A DNA stretch of 36,274 bases from DASRDR01 sp044867785 (GTDB lineage Bacteria > Methylomirabilota > Methylomirabilia > Rokubacteriales > DASRDR01). Numbering within the stretch: position 1 is the first letter of the stretch; every line of letters begins with the position of its first letter. The position numbers and the translations under genes are program-made. Shown here in pieces: positions 7,796 to 15,524 of this stretch. The notes beneath the pieces were generated by a model, which did no database searches, was not told the DNA's origin, and saw only the letters and a list, made by a program, of their open reading frames with translations. The DNA lies in NCBI GenBank assembly GCA_044867785.1, contig JBIOVM010000066.1, positions 1 to 36,274 of the forward strand, written 5' to 3'.

Positions 7796-8662
7796 TCAGG
7801 AGGCGGCGCGGCAGGTCGCCAGCGTGATCTCGGGAACGACGTTCCGGACGATGCTACCGGGCGGCGGGGCGGAGCCGAACCACCGTTCGTAGAGCCCGGT
7901 GATCGCTCCGGCTCGTTTCAGGGCGTCGATCGCCTCGTTGAATCGCTCCCGGAGCTCGTCCCCCTCGCGGAAGACGAAGCCGGACGGGACGGAGGTGGAG
8001 GGGAGCGCTTCCCCGACCACCATCTCGGACCGGTTCCGCACGTAGTGGCGCGAGACCAGCTCGCTCTGGAGGGCGGCGTCGATGCGGCCCTGCTGAAGCG
8101 CCAGGAACAGGGTGGCGGAGTTGTCGAACACGATCTTGGTGAACCCCACTCGCGCTCCGTGCGCCTCGGCGAGCCTGTCCGCGATGGAGCCTCGCGACTC
8201 GACGCCGAGCCGAAGCCCCCGAAGCGCCTCTAAGCCCGACGTGTGGGCCGGGTGCAGCGCTCGGGCCGTGATCACGTAGCCCTGGCTGAAGGTGGGCACG
8301 GAGAAGCGCCCCACCTTGGCGGTGCCCGCGATCCGCTCGCACCGGATCCCGATCGCGGAGGCGTTGAGACGGTACTTCCCGGCCGCCAACCCGGTGAACG
8401 CCTGGGAGAACGGCGTCTTGACGAACTCGAAGCCCAGTCCCAGCCGCTCCCCGATCATCGAGAGAAGCTCGAGCTCGAATCCCGTCGGCCGCCCGTCGAC
8501 GTCCACGAACGCGAAGGGGACGAGGTCGAGCGTCGAGCCGACGCGCACGATCTCCCGCGCGACAAGGGCCGAAGGGGAGAGCGCGGCCAGGCCGCAAGTG
8601 AGCACGGCGACGATGCGCGGGACCAGGGCGCGACTCCGTCGCCACGTCAGGCGGCGGCGCAT
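7796..8662 (-). CDS. Periplasmic amino-acid-type substrate-binding protein (SBP family 3)
   Basis: A 288-residue precursor. The first ~35 residues are a signal peptide: an RRR-rich n-region, a hydrophobic core (LVPRIVAVLTCGLAAL) and a likely cleavage after ALVA. The mature part starts REIVRVGSTLDLVPFAF and contains the family-3 signature GFELELLSMIGERLGLGFEF, as in glutamine- or arginine-binding proteins. The ligand-binding Arg/Asp set cannot be assigned with confidence, so the ligand is open. It is first in the operon with two permeases and an adenylate-forming enzyme. ATG 8662 is chosen because a TATACT box lies only nine bases upstream; an ATG 39 bp further up would lie upstream of that box. 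Confidence 0.88.
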   Translation of the reverse strand: MRRRLTWRRSRALVPRIVAVLTCGLAALSPSALVAREIVRVGSTLDLVPFAFVDVDGRPTGFELELLSMIGERLGLGFEFVKTPFSQAFTGLAAGKYRLNASAIGIRCERIAGTAKVGRFSVPTFSQGYVITARALHPAHTSGLEALRGLRLGVESRGSIADRLAEAHGARVGFTKIVFDNSATLFLALQQGRIDAALQSELVSRHYVRNRSEMVVGEALPSTSVPSGFVFREGDELRERFNEAIDALKRAGAITGLYERWFGSAPPPGSIVRNVVPEITLATCRAAS

Positions 8663-8671
8663 GTCTCGCGC

Positions 8672-8677
8672 AGTATA
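8672..8677 (-). promoter_or_regulatory. -10 box of the ABC operon, close to the start codon
   Basis: On the minus strand TATACT ends nine bases before ATG 8662. Normal spacing would put the transcript start 2-3 nt before the ATG, so the mRNA would be nearly leaderless. No convincing -35 hexamer is seen. Confidence 0.5.
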
Positions 8678-8762
8678 GCGCGTCCGGGTTGCGGCGCGCA
8701 CCGGCTGCGTTCACCGAAGGCTCGGCGGCGCCTCCCGGTGGGCGCGGATCGCGCGTGCCCTC

Positions 8763-9587
8763 TCAGTTCCGCGAGCCGAGGGCTTGTCGGAGGGCGCGAA
8801 GTCGGTCGCGGACCGCGGCCGCATCGGGGGCATCGGGCGCCCGCCGAAGGTACGTCTCCAAGTCGCGGACCGCCGCCGACGCCTGGCCGAGCCGCGCGTT
8901 CAGCATGCCCCGGTCGCGATGCTCGTCCGCCGCGTCCGGCGCGAGGAGCACGATCCGGTCGGAAGCGGCCAGGGCCCGGGCCCAGTCCCCGAGCGCGGAG
9001 TACACCCCTTTCAGGTTGGCGAGCATCCGCACGAGGGTCTGGCGCGTCGTGACCGGCACGAGCCATCGAGGATCCAGACGCCCGGCACCGCGCCTCACCT
9101 GGGCGACGAGCGCCTCGCATCCCGCCCGGTCGAGCAGTCGCCCGCCGTGGAAGGGATCCAGCAGCTGCTGCCGTCCACGCCTCTCGGCGCGCACGACGTA
9201 GTGGCCGGGCAACCCGATGCCGGTCGCTGCCAGCCCGACGTGCGCCGCGACGGCGAGATAAACCACCGAGAGCGAGATGGGGATGCCGAGCCGGCGGTCC
9301 AGCACGTCGTTGAGGAAGCTGTTGCGCGGATCGTAGTAGTCCTCCGTGTCCCCCCGGAAGCCCAACTCGTCGAACAGGAGCCGGCTGACGGCCGACGCCG
9401 CCGCGTCCACCGCCATGTCGGCCGTGACCCGCTCCGCCGCGCGGCGTCCGAGCGTGTCCAGCCGGTCGAGCCAGTGCGGCACGTCGAGGCCGGGGTAGGC
9501 TTCCGCGGCGATCCAGAGCGCGCCCTCGGCCAGGGAGCGGGCGTCGGTGGTGCCGGCGAGCGCCACCAGTCGATCGCGCGGGTCCAT
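8763..9587 (-). CDS. SirB1-like transglutaminase-fold protein with TPR tail
   Basis: A 274-residue protein. Residues ~75-175 match the SirB1/Transglut_core2 family: YYDPRNSFLNDVLDRRLGIP, ISLSVVYLAVA, and the LPGHYVVRA segment with the conserved His. The remainder (about 190-270) has TPR-like helices (GDWARALAASDRIVLLAPDA and AVRDLETYLRRAPDAPDA). The usual Cys of true transglutaminases is replaced by Ser in this family (PISLS), so enzymatic activity is doubtful. Members are common in bacteria and of unclear function. The ATG at 9587 follows the flavoprotein stop by 8 bp, making it the last gene of the polyketide operon; it may not be part of the pathway. Confidence 0.85.
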   Translation of the reverse strand: MDPRDRLVALAGTTDARSLAEGALWIAAEAYPGLDVPHWLDRLDTLGRRAAERVTADMAVDAAASAVSRLLFDELGFRGDTEDYYDPRNSFLNDVLDRRLGIPISLSVVYLAVAAHVGLAATGIGLPGHYVVRAERRGRQQLLDPFHGGRLLDRAGCEALVAQVRRGAGRLDPRWLVPVTTRQTLVRMLANLKGVYSALGDWARALAASDRIVLLAPDAADEHRDRGMLNARLGQASAAVRDLETYLRRAPDAPDAAAVRDRLRALRQALGSRN

Positions 9588-9595
9588 GGCGGGGC

Positions 9596-10867
9596 TCAGG
9601 GAGCCTCGGAGGCTCTCGCCAGGCCAGGGCGGAGGCGCGGCAGGAGGCCCGCCAGGAAGGCGGGCTCGAGGAGCGCGCTCGGCGGGACGAAGTCGCCGAG
9701 GACGCCCATGAGCCGTGCGAGGTGAGCGGGCCGGCGCGCCAGCACGCGCGCCGCGGCGACCAGCAGGGCCCGTCGGGCGATCACGCGCTGGAGAAGGAGC
9801 GTCACGCGCGCCTTGGCCGAGAACTCCGCCGCGTGCCTGAGATGAGCCGGCCGGAGCGCGTCCACGGACAGGTCGCCCACCCGGATGGCGTCCGCGGCGA
9901 CGCGGGCGGCGATCTCGGCGGACCGGAGCGCCGCATACACTCCCTCTCCGGTGAAGGGGTCCAGGAATCCGGCGGCGTCGCCGACCAGGACGACCCCGCC
10001 GTCCCGCGGCGGGGCGACGGAGTAGGCGAGGGGACCCAGCGCGCGAACCGGCCCGACGCGCCGGGCCCGGCGGAGTCGCTCGCCGAGGCCGGGCAGGGCT
10101 CGGGTGGCGGCGTCGAAGTAGCCGGCGAGATCGCTCTTGTGCCGGCGCCCCTCCTCGACCGGCACGACCAGGCTCATGTTGCCGACACCGGACGCGACGG
10201 GGTTCAGGATCGCGTACCGGGGCGGCGCGACGACGATCTCGCCTCGGTCGGGGTCGCCATCCGCGCCCTCGACGTCGGCGATCAAGGCGAGGCGGCGAAG
10301 CCACCGGTGCGGCCGGCGGAGCCCGAGCCGCTCCGCGACGACCGAGGTCCGCCCGTCGGCGGCGACGACCAGCCGGGCGGGAACGTCCTCGGCGGCGGTG
10401 CCGGACCCGACACGCGCGGCGACGACGCCCGCGATCCGGTTGCCCGCGCGTCGGAGGTCCACCACGCGGATCCCCTCGCGAACCCGCACACCGACCTGCC
10501 GGGCGCGATCGACCAGCGTCGCGTCGAGCACCCGCCGGCGCATCGCAAACGCGTGCGGGCGAAACCCCCGCCACGGGCCGGCGGCCGGATAGTCTCCGAC
10601 CAGGTGCGTTCCGTCGGGGGCGAGGATGCGCATTCCCCGGAGCGGGCGCGCGCCCCGCGCTTCGAGGGTCGCGAGCACGCCGAGCCGCTCGAGGATCCGG
10701 CCAGCCTCCGGCGTGAGGTACTCGCCGCAGATCTTGTCGCGCGGGAAGGTCGCGCGGTCGAGGAGGACGACTCGCAGGCCCTTCTGAGCCAGGAGGATCG
10801 CGGTCGCGGCTCCGGCCGGTCCCGCTCCGACCACGACCACGTCGGTGAGGGCGGCCTCAGCGCGCAT
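9596..10867 (-). CDS. Geranylgeranyl-reductase-family FAD-dependent oxidoreductase
   Basis: A 423-residue flavoprotein. The dinucleotide fold VVVGAGPAGAATAILLAQKG is at the N-terminus, followed by the family hallmark PRDKICGEYLTP and, past residue 270, the FAD-binding GDAAGFLDPFTGEGVYAAL. These features place it with geranylgeranyl reductases and related aromatic hydroxylases. In the known actinobacterial srs-type clusters, a type III PKS, a methyltransferase and a flavoprotein act in turn on an alkylresorcinol-type product; the same gene trio occurs here. Hydroxylation or reduction of the polyketide is therefore the likely role (inference). The ATG at 10867 overlaps the methyltransferase gene by 11 bp. 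Confidence 0.88.
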   Translation of the reverse strand: MRAEAALTDVVVVGAGPAGAATAILLAQKGLRVVLLDRATFPRDKICGEYLTPEAGRILERLGVLATLEARGARPLRGMRILAPDGTHLVGDYPAAGPWRGFRPHAFAMRRRVLDATLVDRARQVGVRVREGIRVVDLRRAGNRIAGVVAARVGSGTAAEDVPARLVVAADGRTSVVAERLGLRRPHRWLRRLALIADVEGADGDPDRGEIVVAPPRYAILNPVASGVGNMSLVVPVEEGRRHKSDLAGYFDAATRALPGLGERLRRARRVGPVRALGPLAYSVAPPRDGGVVLVGDAAGFLDPFTGEGVYAALRSAEIAARVAADAIRVGDLSVDALRPAHLRHAAEFSAKARVTLLLQRVIARRALLVAAARVLARRPAHLARLMGVLGDFVPPSALLEPAFLAGLLPRLRPGLARASEAP

Positions 10868-11591
10868 GACGCAACTCGGCCGTCGGCCGCATCCAGACAC
10901 CGACCTGGCGGAACGCCAGCTCGCGGTGCCACTCGATCTCCGCGAGATGAGCCCGTGCCGCCAGGCGCGCCAGCTCGGAGGGCGTGTATGCCCGGCGTAC
11001 CGAAAGCGGGCCGTCGTGGCGAGTCATGCGATTCCGGGACACCGCGCGCGTCGCGAGCCACACCGCCGCCCACGCGAGCCGCCCGCGTCGGAAGTCGCTC
11101 ACCACGAAACCGAGCCGGGCGAGCTCGGCCATCCGGCCGAGGAGGGCGACGACCGCCTCCTCGGACAGGTGGTGCAGGACCAGCGAGCAGAGCACGACGT
11201 CGACCGAGCCCGGGCGGATGGGCGCCGCGAGCGCGTCGCCCGCGACGACCTGCACCTCCGGAGTGCCGGCCGCCGCTTGCGCGGCGTGCCGGAGCACGGC
11301 CGGATGAACGTCGAGCGCCACGATGCGCACGCGGTGGGCGCGCTCGCGCGCCCACCGCGCGAGCGCCAGCGGGATGTCCGCGCCGCCCGTTCCGACGTCG
11401 AGGATGCGGAGCGTTTCACCCCGGGAGATCCGCGAGAAGAACGGCGCCACGTGCCGCTGGATGGTCTGCGTGGCGCCGATCAGGTTGAGCCGCCCGATGT
11501 CCGTGAGGGCGTCCGCCATCTCCGCCGGCGAGACGTCCGGGCGATCCATCAGCTCGCTGCGCGACGCTTCGCGGGGAAGTGGCGCCAGCAC
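10857..11591 (-). CDS. Class I SAM-dependent methyltransferase
   Basis: A 244-residue protein with the seven-strand methyltransferase fold. Motif I is ILDVGTGGADIPLALA (residues ~63-78), an acidic ribose-binding residue follows in IVALDVHP, and post-motif VDVVLCSLVLHHLSEEA resembles UbiE-like enzymes. A GTG start at 11591 is only 3 bp from the stop of the PKS gene. A downstream ATG (MDRPDVSP) is an alternative that would shorten the protein by 14 residues. Position between the PKS and the flavoprotein argues that it methylates the polyketide product; whether at O or C is not visible. Confidence 0.88.
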   Translation of the reverse strand: MLAPLPREASRSELMDRPDVSPAEMADALTDIGRLNLIGATQTIQRHVAPFFSRISRGETLRILDVGTGGADIPLALARWARERAHRVRIVALDVHPAVLRHAAQAAAGTPEVQVVAGDALAAPIRPGSVDVVLCSLVLHHLSEEAVVALLGRMAELARLGFVVSDFRRGRLAWAAVWLATRAVSRNRMTRHDGPLSVRRAYTPSELARLAARAHLAEIEWHRELAFRQVGVWMRPTAELRHAR

Positions 11592-11594
11592 CGA

Positions 11595-12695
11595 CTAGAA
11601 GCGCAGAAGCGCGCCCTCGGCGGCGAACCCGGGCCCGAGCGCCATCATCACGCCGATGTCGCCCGGGCGGGGCCGACCGCTCCGGCGGACGGCGTCCAGG
11701 ACGAAGAGCACGGTAGCCGAGGACAGGTTGCCATAACGACGGAGCACGTCGCGGGAGTAGGCGACGTCCGCGTCGGACAGGCCCAGGAGGACCTGCGCGT
11801 TCTCGATCACCCTCCGGCCGGCCGAGTGGAGCACCCAGAACCGGACGTCGTCCTGCGTGAGACCGAAATCCTTGAGGAGTGTGCCGGTGAGCTCCTCCAT
11901 CATGGCCGGCGCGATCCGCCGCACCTCGGGCGCCAGGCGGATCCGGTAGCGCCCGCCCGGGAACGTGAAGCCCATGCGGTCGAGGTACTCCGCTCGGATC
12001 AGCGTGCGGTGTCCCAGGATCTCGGGGCCTTCACCCTTCGTGGTGAGCAGGACGGCGGCGGCGCCGTCGGCGAAGATCGCGTTGGCCACCGCCGTCTCCG
12101 CTTCCTCGTCGAGGTAGTACGTGGCCGAGCAGAGCTCGACCGAGACCGCGAGCGCGCGGCGCTCCGGGAAAGCGTGGAGGTAGTTCCACGCCTGCTGGAG
12201 GACGACCATCGCGCTCGCGCAGCCGGTGTCCCCGACGTGGACGCGCTGCACGTCCGGCCGCAGGCCGAGCGCGCCGATCAGGTGGGCGTCGAGGCTCGGG
12301 ACGAGGCGTCCCGTGCAGGTGGTGGTCACGAGGAAGTCCACGTCGCCGGGCTCCAAGCCCGCCGGCTCGAGGCATGCCTCGACGGCCTGGACGCCCAGGC
12401 GGACGCTGCCCTCGGCGAAGCGGGCCGACATCTCGTCCACGGTCTCGGGCCGGAGGTCCATCGTCTCGGGCATGTAGACGTGCCGGCCCTCGATGTTGCT
12501 GTTGAAGAAGAAGCGGCGCCGGAGTCCGTCCCGATAGCCGAACAGGTCGGCGAGCTCCTCCTGGGTGAAACGACGGGCCGGCACGGCGGTGCCGATGGAG
12601 ACGATACGGGGCGCGTCCACTCGTAGCCTCCCTTGGAGCGCCACGCCGCCCGTCAGCCGGCTCGCGAGGGCTCGATTCCATTCTACGCGCGCCAT
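11595..12695 (-). CDS. Type III polyketide synthase (chalcone synthase-like)
   Basis: A 366-residue homodimer-type ketosynthase. The catalytic triad is complete: Cys159 in GDTGCASAM, His290 in WVLHSAGRRVIENAQ, and Asn323 in YGNLSSATVLFVLD. The C-terminal ALGPGFAAEGALLRF equals the family's GFGPG signature. Such enzymes load an acyl-CoA on Cys and extend it with malonyl-CoA, then cyclise to pyrones, resorcinols or related rings. The starter cannot be told; bacterial members in clusters with a methyltransferase and flavoprotein often use long fatty acyl groups. ATG 12695 has GAGAGG upstream. Its gene lies 92 bp after the DUF35 gene, so it may have its own promoter within the operon. Confidence 0.92.
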   Translation of the reverse strand: MARVEWNRALASRLTGGVALQGRLRVDAPRIVSIGTAVPARRFTQEELADLFGYRDGLRRRFFFNSNIEGRHVYMPETMDLRPETVDEMSARFAEGSVRLGVQAVEACLEPAGLEPGDVDFLVTTTCTGRLVPSLDAHLIGALGLRPDVQRVHVGDTGCASAMVVLQQAWNYLHAFPERRALAVSVELCSATYYLDEEAETAVANAIFADGAAAVLLTTKGEGPEILGHRTLIRAEYLDRMGFTFPGGRYRIRLAPEVRRIAPAMMEELTGTLLKDFGLTQDDVRFWVLHSAGRRVIENAQVLLGLSDADVAYSRDVLRRYGNLSSATVLFVLDAVRRSGRPRPGDIGVMMALGPGFAAEGALLRF

Positions 12696-12787
12696 CGGCC
12701 TCTCGGTGGCCTCGACCGACGTGCCTCCGGGGGCCGGTCGCGCGGCCTCGCCTGCGAGACGCGATGAGCGCTCCGGGCGCGAGCGGG

Positions 12788-13192
12788 CTACCGGGGACGG
12801 AACAGGATGACCGGCGGGTCGGCGTCGGCGGGCGGAGCCGCGAAGCGGACGGGCAGGCCGACGCGCGCCGCGTCGACCGGCACACCCGTCAGGCGGCCGA
12901 GGAGCGACACGCCCTCGGCCATGCGGACCACGACCACCACGTAGGGCGCCTCGGGCGCCAGGCGGGACGGTGGCACGCGGATCACCGTGTAGGACGCAAC
13001 CTCGCCGGCGCCCTCGAGCGTCGCCTGGGTGAAGCGCTGGCCCTCGCAGCCCGGGCATACCAGCTTCGGGGGCACCGCGAGGGCGCCGCAGGCCGTGCAC
13101 CGCTGGACGGTCAGCCGGCCGTCGCGCACGCCTGCGAAGAACTCGCCGGTGGTCAGCGCCCCGCCCGACACGGCCGCCGCCGGCCCGCTCAA
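12788..13192 (-). CDS. DUF35 OB-fold protein with N-terminal zinc ribbon
   Basis: A 134-residue protein. Residues ~32-48 form a rubredoxin-like zinc ribbon, CTACG then CPGCEG, and the rest is an OB fold with typical strands (EVASYTVIRVPPSR, YVVVVVRMAEG). DUF35 proteins pair with thiolases; in archaea they bridge acetoacetyl-CoA thiolase and HMG-CoA synthase and pass the CoA intermediate, and ChsH2-type versions bind acyl-CoA in steroid degradation. The TTG start overlaps the thiolase TGA (TTGA), i.e. tight coupling and a likely stoichiometric complex. A GTG 24 bp downstream is another possible start. Confidence 0.9.
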   Translation of the reverse strand: MSGPAAAVSGGALTTGEFFAGVRDGRLTVQRCTACGALAVPPKLVCPGCEGQRFTQATLEGAGEVASYTVIRVPPSRLAPEAPYVVVVVRMAEGVSLLGRLTGVPVDAARVGLPVRFAAPPADADPPVILFRPR

Positions 13193-14349
13193 CGGGGCGC
13201 CCGGCCGAAGAGGCTCACCAGCACGGTCGCGGTGTTGCCGCCGAGCGTGTGGGTGAGCCCGATCTCGGCGCCTTCCACCTGGCGGCGGTCCGCCTCGCCG
13301 CGAAGCTGCGCGGTGATCTCGGCAATCTGGGCCGCGCCCGTCGCCCCGATCGGGTGACCCTTCGCCTTGAGCCCGCCCGACACGTTGACCGGGATGCGCC
13401 CCCCGAGGCTCGTTTCGCCCTTCTCCGCCGCGATGCCGCCGGCGCCCGGCTCACAGAGCCCGAGGCCCTCGGTCGCGACGATCTCCGCGATCGTGAAGCA
13501 ATCGTGAAGCTCCACGACGTCCACGTCCGGCGGTCCGAGCCCCGCTTGCCGGTAGGCGGCCAGGGCCGCGCGCTCGGTCGCAACGGCGCGGGAGAGGTCC
13601 GGCTTGTCATGGAGGCACATGGAGTCACCCGCCTGGGCGGAGCCGAGCACCCACACCGGCTTGCGGGTCCGCTGCGCGACCTCCTCGGAGGCCAGCACCA
13701 CCGCGGCCGCCCCGTCGGAGAACGGGCAGCAGTCGTAGAGCTTCAGGGGGTCGGCGACCCGGGCGCTCCGCATCACCTGCTCGAGCGTGATCTCCTTCTG
13801 GAACTGGGCCTTCGGGTTGAGCGTCCCGTGGCGGTGGTTCTTCACGGCCACGTGCGCCATCTGCTCTTCGGTGGTGCCGTGCTTCGCCATGTGCGCACGG
13901 GCGATGAGCGCGAAGACGCCGGGGAACGTGAGTCCGGCGGGCTGCTCGAACACCGCGTCCGAGGCGTAGGCGAACACCTCGGTCGAGCGCTCGGTGGACA
14001 TGGTGAGGACCCGCTCGGCGCCGCCCACCAGGAGGATGTCCGCAGCGCCGGATCCGATCTCGAAGAGCGCGTGACGGAAGGCGGCGTGGCTCGAAGCGCA
14101 CGCGGTCTCGAACCGGGAGGCGGCGACGGCCGGGATGCCCAGCGCCGAAGTCACCTGCGGACCGAGGTGGAGCTGGCGCTCACCGGCCTCGCCGACGACG
14201 TTGCCGACATACACGCCCTCGACCTGCCGGGGACGGAGATCGGCGTCGGCCAGCGCCGCCACCGCCGCCTCCGCGAACAGCTCCGCGCACGTGCGCTCGT
14301 GCTTGCCGAACTTCGTCACGCCAAGGCCGACGACCGCGACTCTTCGCAT
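13189..14349 (-). CDS. Thiolase family protein (SCP2/archaeal type)
   Basis: A 386-residue thiolase-superfamily enzyme. The nucleophile is Cys84 in FETACASSHAA. Downstream are ELHDCFTIAE and GGLKAKGHPIGATGAAQ with the GHP active-site His. The C-terminal Cys of degradative thiolases is absent; the region reads LTHTLGGNTATVLV, as in SCP2-type and archaeal members that need a DUF35 partner. ATG 14349 is preferred because GGAGGG stands five bases before it; a further upstream start would add six residues without a ribosome site. It is first in the operon. Expected chemistry is condensation or thiolysis of beta-ketoacyl-CoA; in this setting it may supply or trim CoA substrates for the type III PKS (inference). 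Confidence 0.9.
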   Translation of the reverse strand: MRRVAVVGLGVTKFGKHERTCAELFAEAAVAALADADLRPRQVEGVYVGNVVGEAGERQLHLGPQVTSALGIPAVAASRFETACASSHAAFRHALFEIGSGAADILLVGGAERVLTMSTERSTEVFAYASDAVFEQPAGLTFPGVFALIARAHMAKHGTTEEQMAHVAVKNHRHGTLNPKAQFQKEITLEQVMRSARVADPLKLYDCCPFSDGAAAVVLASEEVAQRTRKPVWVLGSAQAGDSMCLHDKPDLSRAVATERAALAAYRQAGLGPPDVDVVELHDCFTIAEIVATEGLGLCEPGAGGIAAEKGETSLGGRIPVNVSGGLKAKGHPIGATGAAQIAEITAQLRGEADRRQVEGAEIGLTHTLGGNTATVLVSLFGRAPR

Positions 14350-14371
14350 GCGCCCTCCAGCCATCAAGCTC

Positions 14372-14412
14372 GGGGTCAGACCCCGACTTCGATCTTCGCC
14401 GGGACTGACCCC
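14372..14412. repeat. Short REP-like inverted repeat with GGGGTCAG ends
   Basis: GGGGTCAGACCCCG (14372-14385) faces CGGGACTGACCCC (14400-14412) across 14 bp. The left half is itself palindromic. The same GGGGTCAGAC core starts the larger element at 32686. It sits between divergent genes, directly upstream of the promoter of the MocA-type gene. Confidence 0.6.
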
Positions 14413-14413
14413 A

Positions 14414-14442
14414 TTGTACTGCGCCGGAAGCGTGCGTACGAT
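14414..14442 (+). promoter_or_regulatory. Promoter of the Gfo/Idh/MocA gene, leaderless type
   Basis: TTGTAC at 14414-14419, a 17-bp spacer, and TACGAT at 14437-14442. Only eight bases separate the -10 from ATG 14451, so transcription should start within 1-3 nt of the start codon. No Shine-Dalgarno is seen, which agrees with a leaderless message. It abuts the repeat ending at 14412. Confidence 0.55.
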
Positions 14443-14450
14443 GTGGCGAC

Positions 14451-15524
14451 ATGACGGCCCCGCAGGTGAGCGGTGGCCCGGCGATGCGATCGCCCCGCGC
14501 TCGGCCCGCCTCAGCTCCGCTCGGTCTGTGCCTCCTGGGATGCGGCCGATTCGCCACGTTCCACGCGCAGGCCGCCCGCCGCCTCGGCGGCGCCGTGCGG
14601 CTCGCGTTCGGGAGCCGCGAGCTCGCCCGGGCGGAGGAGTACCGGCGCCGCTTCGGCGGATTCGCCGCCTTCGGGTCCTACGAGGCGGCGGCCGCCGATC
14701 CGCGAGTCGATGCGCTGGTCATCTGCACGCCCCATCACCTTCACGAGGCGCACGCGCGCCTGGCCGCCGGCCACGGCAAGGCGATCCTCCTCGAGAAGCC
14801 GATGGCGCGAACGCTGCCCGAGGCCGACGCCATCCTCTCCGCGGCGCGCTTGGCAGGCGTCGTCCTCATGGTGGGCGAGAACGCGCACTTCGTGCCCGGG
14901 TTTGCGGCCGTGCGGGAGTATCTCCGGAACGGTGCGATCGGCGCCGTCCGCCAGGTGACGATGGCCGCGCGCGGCTACCGACGGCCGGCGGGGTGGCGCA
15001 GTCGGCGCGACGAGATGGGCGGCGGGATCCTGATCGACGGCGGCATCCACTACCTGCACCTCTTGCATGACTGGATCGGACCGGTGGACGAGGTCACGGC
15101 CGTGTCCCCGTCCCGGACCTTCGCGGGCCTCGAGGGGGAGGACACGGTCTTCATGCTCCTCCGATTCCGGAACGGCGCGGTCGGGACGTTCGCCAATTCG
15201 ATCGCCGCCCCCGGGCTCCTTCGCTGGCAGTGGACATGGCTGACCGGCAGCGAGGGATCGCTCGGCATCGATCATCGGGGCCGGTTCCTCTGGCTGCGCG
15301 GCCGATCGGGCGCGCGCCTGCGTCTCTTCCTGCGCGACCGCCGGGGTTTGGTGGCGCAGCTGACCGAGTTCGTTTCGGCGGTCCGCGACGGCCGGCCTCC
15401 CGAGCCCGCGCCGGAGGTCGGGCGGGCGGACCTGGAGCTGGTGCTGGCGGCATACCGGTCGATCGAGACGGGACAGCCGGTGTCGCTCGGCGGAAAGGCG
15501 TCAGCGGATGTCCGTCCGCGATGA
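14451..15524 (+). CDS. Gfo/Idh/MocA-family oxidoreductase
   Basis: A 357-residue NAD(P)-dependent oxidoreductase. After a ~22-residue unordered lead comes the Rossmann start LGLCLLGCGRFATFHAQAA, then DALVICTPHHLHEAHARLAA and the family hallmark EKPMARTLPEAD with the catalytic Lys. GGGILIDGGIHYLHLLHDWI holds the active-site Asp and His. Members act on sugars, inositols or related polyols. ATG 14451 is set by a promoter whose -10 box ends eight bases upstream; an ATG at 14484 (MRSPRAR) is an alternative. Its 3' end overlaps the following SDR start by 17 bp, so both form an operon. Substrate unknown. Confidence 0.88.
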   Translation: MTAPQVSGGPAMRSPRARPASAPLGLCLLGCGRFATFHAQAARRLGGAVRLAFGSRELARAEEYRRRFGGFAAFGSYEAAAADPRVDALVICTPHHLHEAHARLAAGHGKAILLEKPMARTLPEADAILSAARLAGVVLMVGENAHFVPGFAAVREYLRNGAIGAVRQVTMAARGYRRPAGWRSRRDEMGGGILIDGGIHYLHLLHDWIGPVDEVTAVSPSRTFAGLEGEDTVFMLLRFRNGAVGTFANSIAAPGLLRWQWTWLTGSEGSLGIDHRGRFLWLRGRSGARLRLFLRDRRGLVAQLTEFVSAVRDGRPPEPAPEVGRADLELVLAAYRSIETGQPVSLGGKASADVRPR

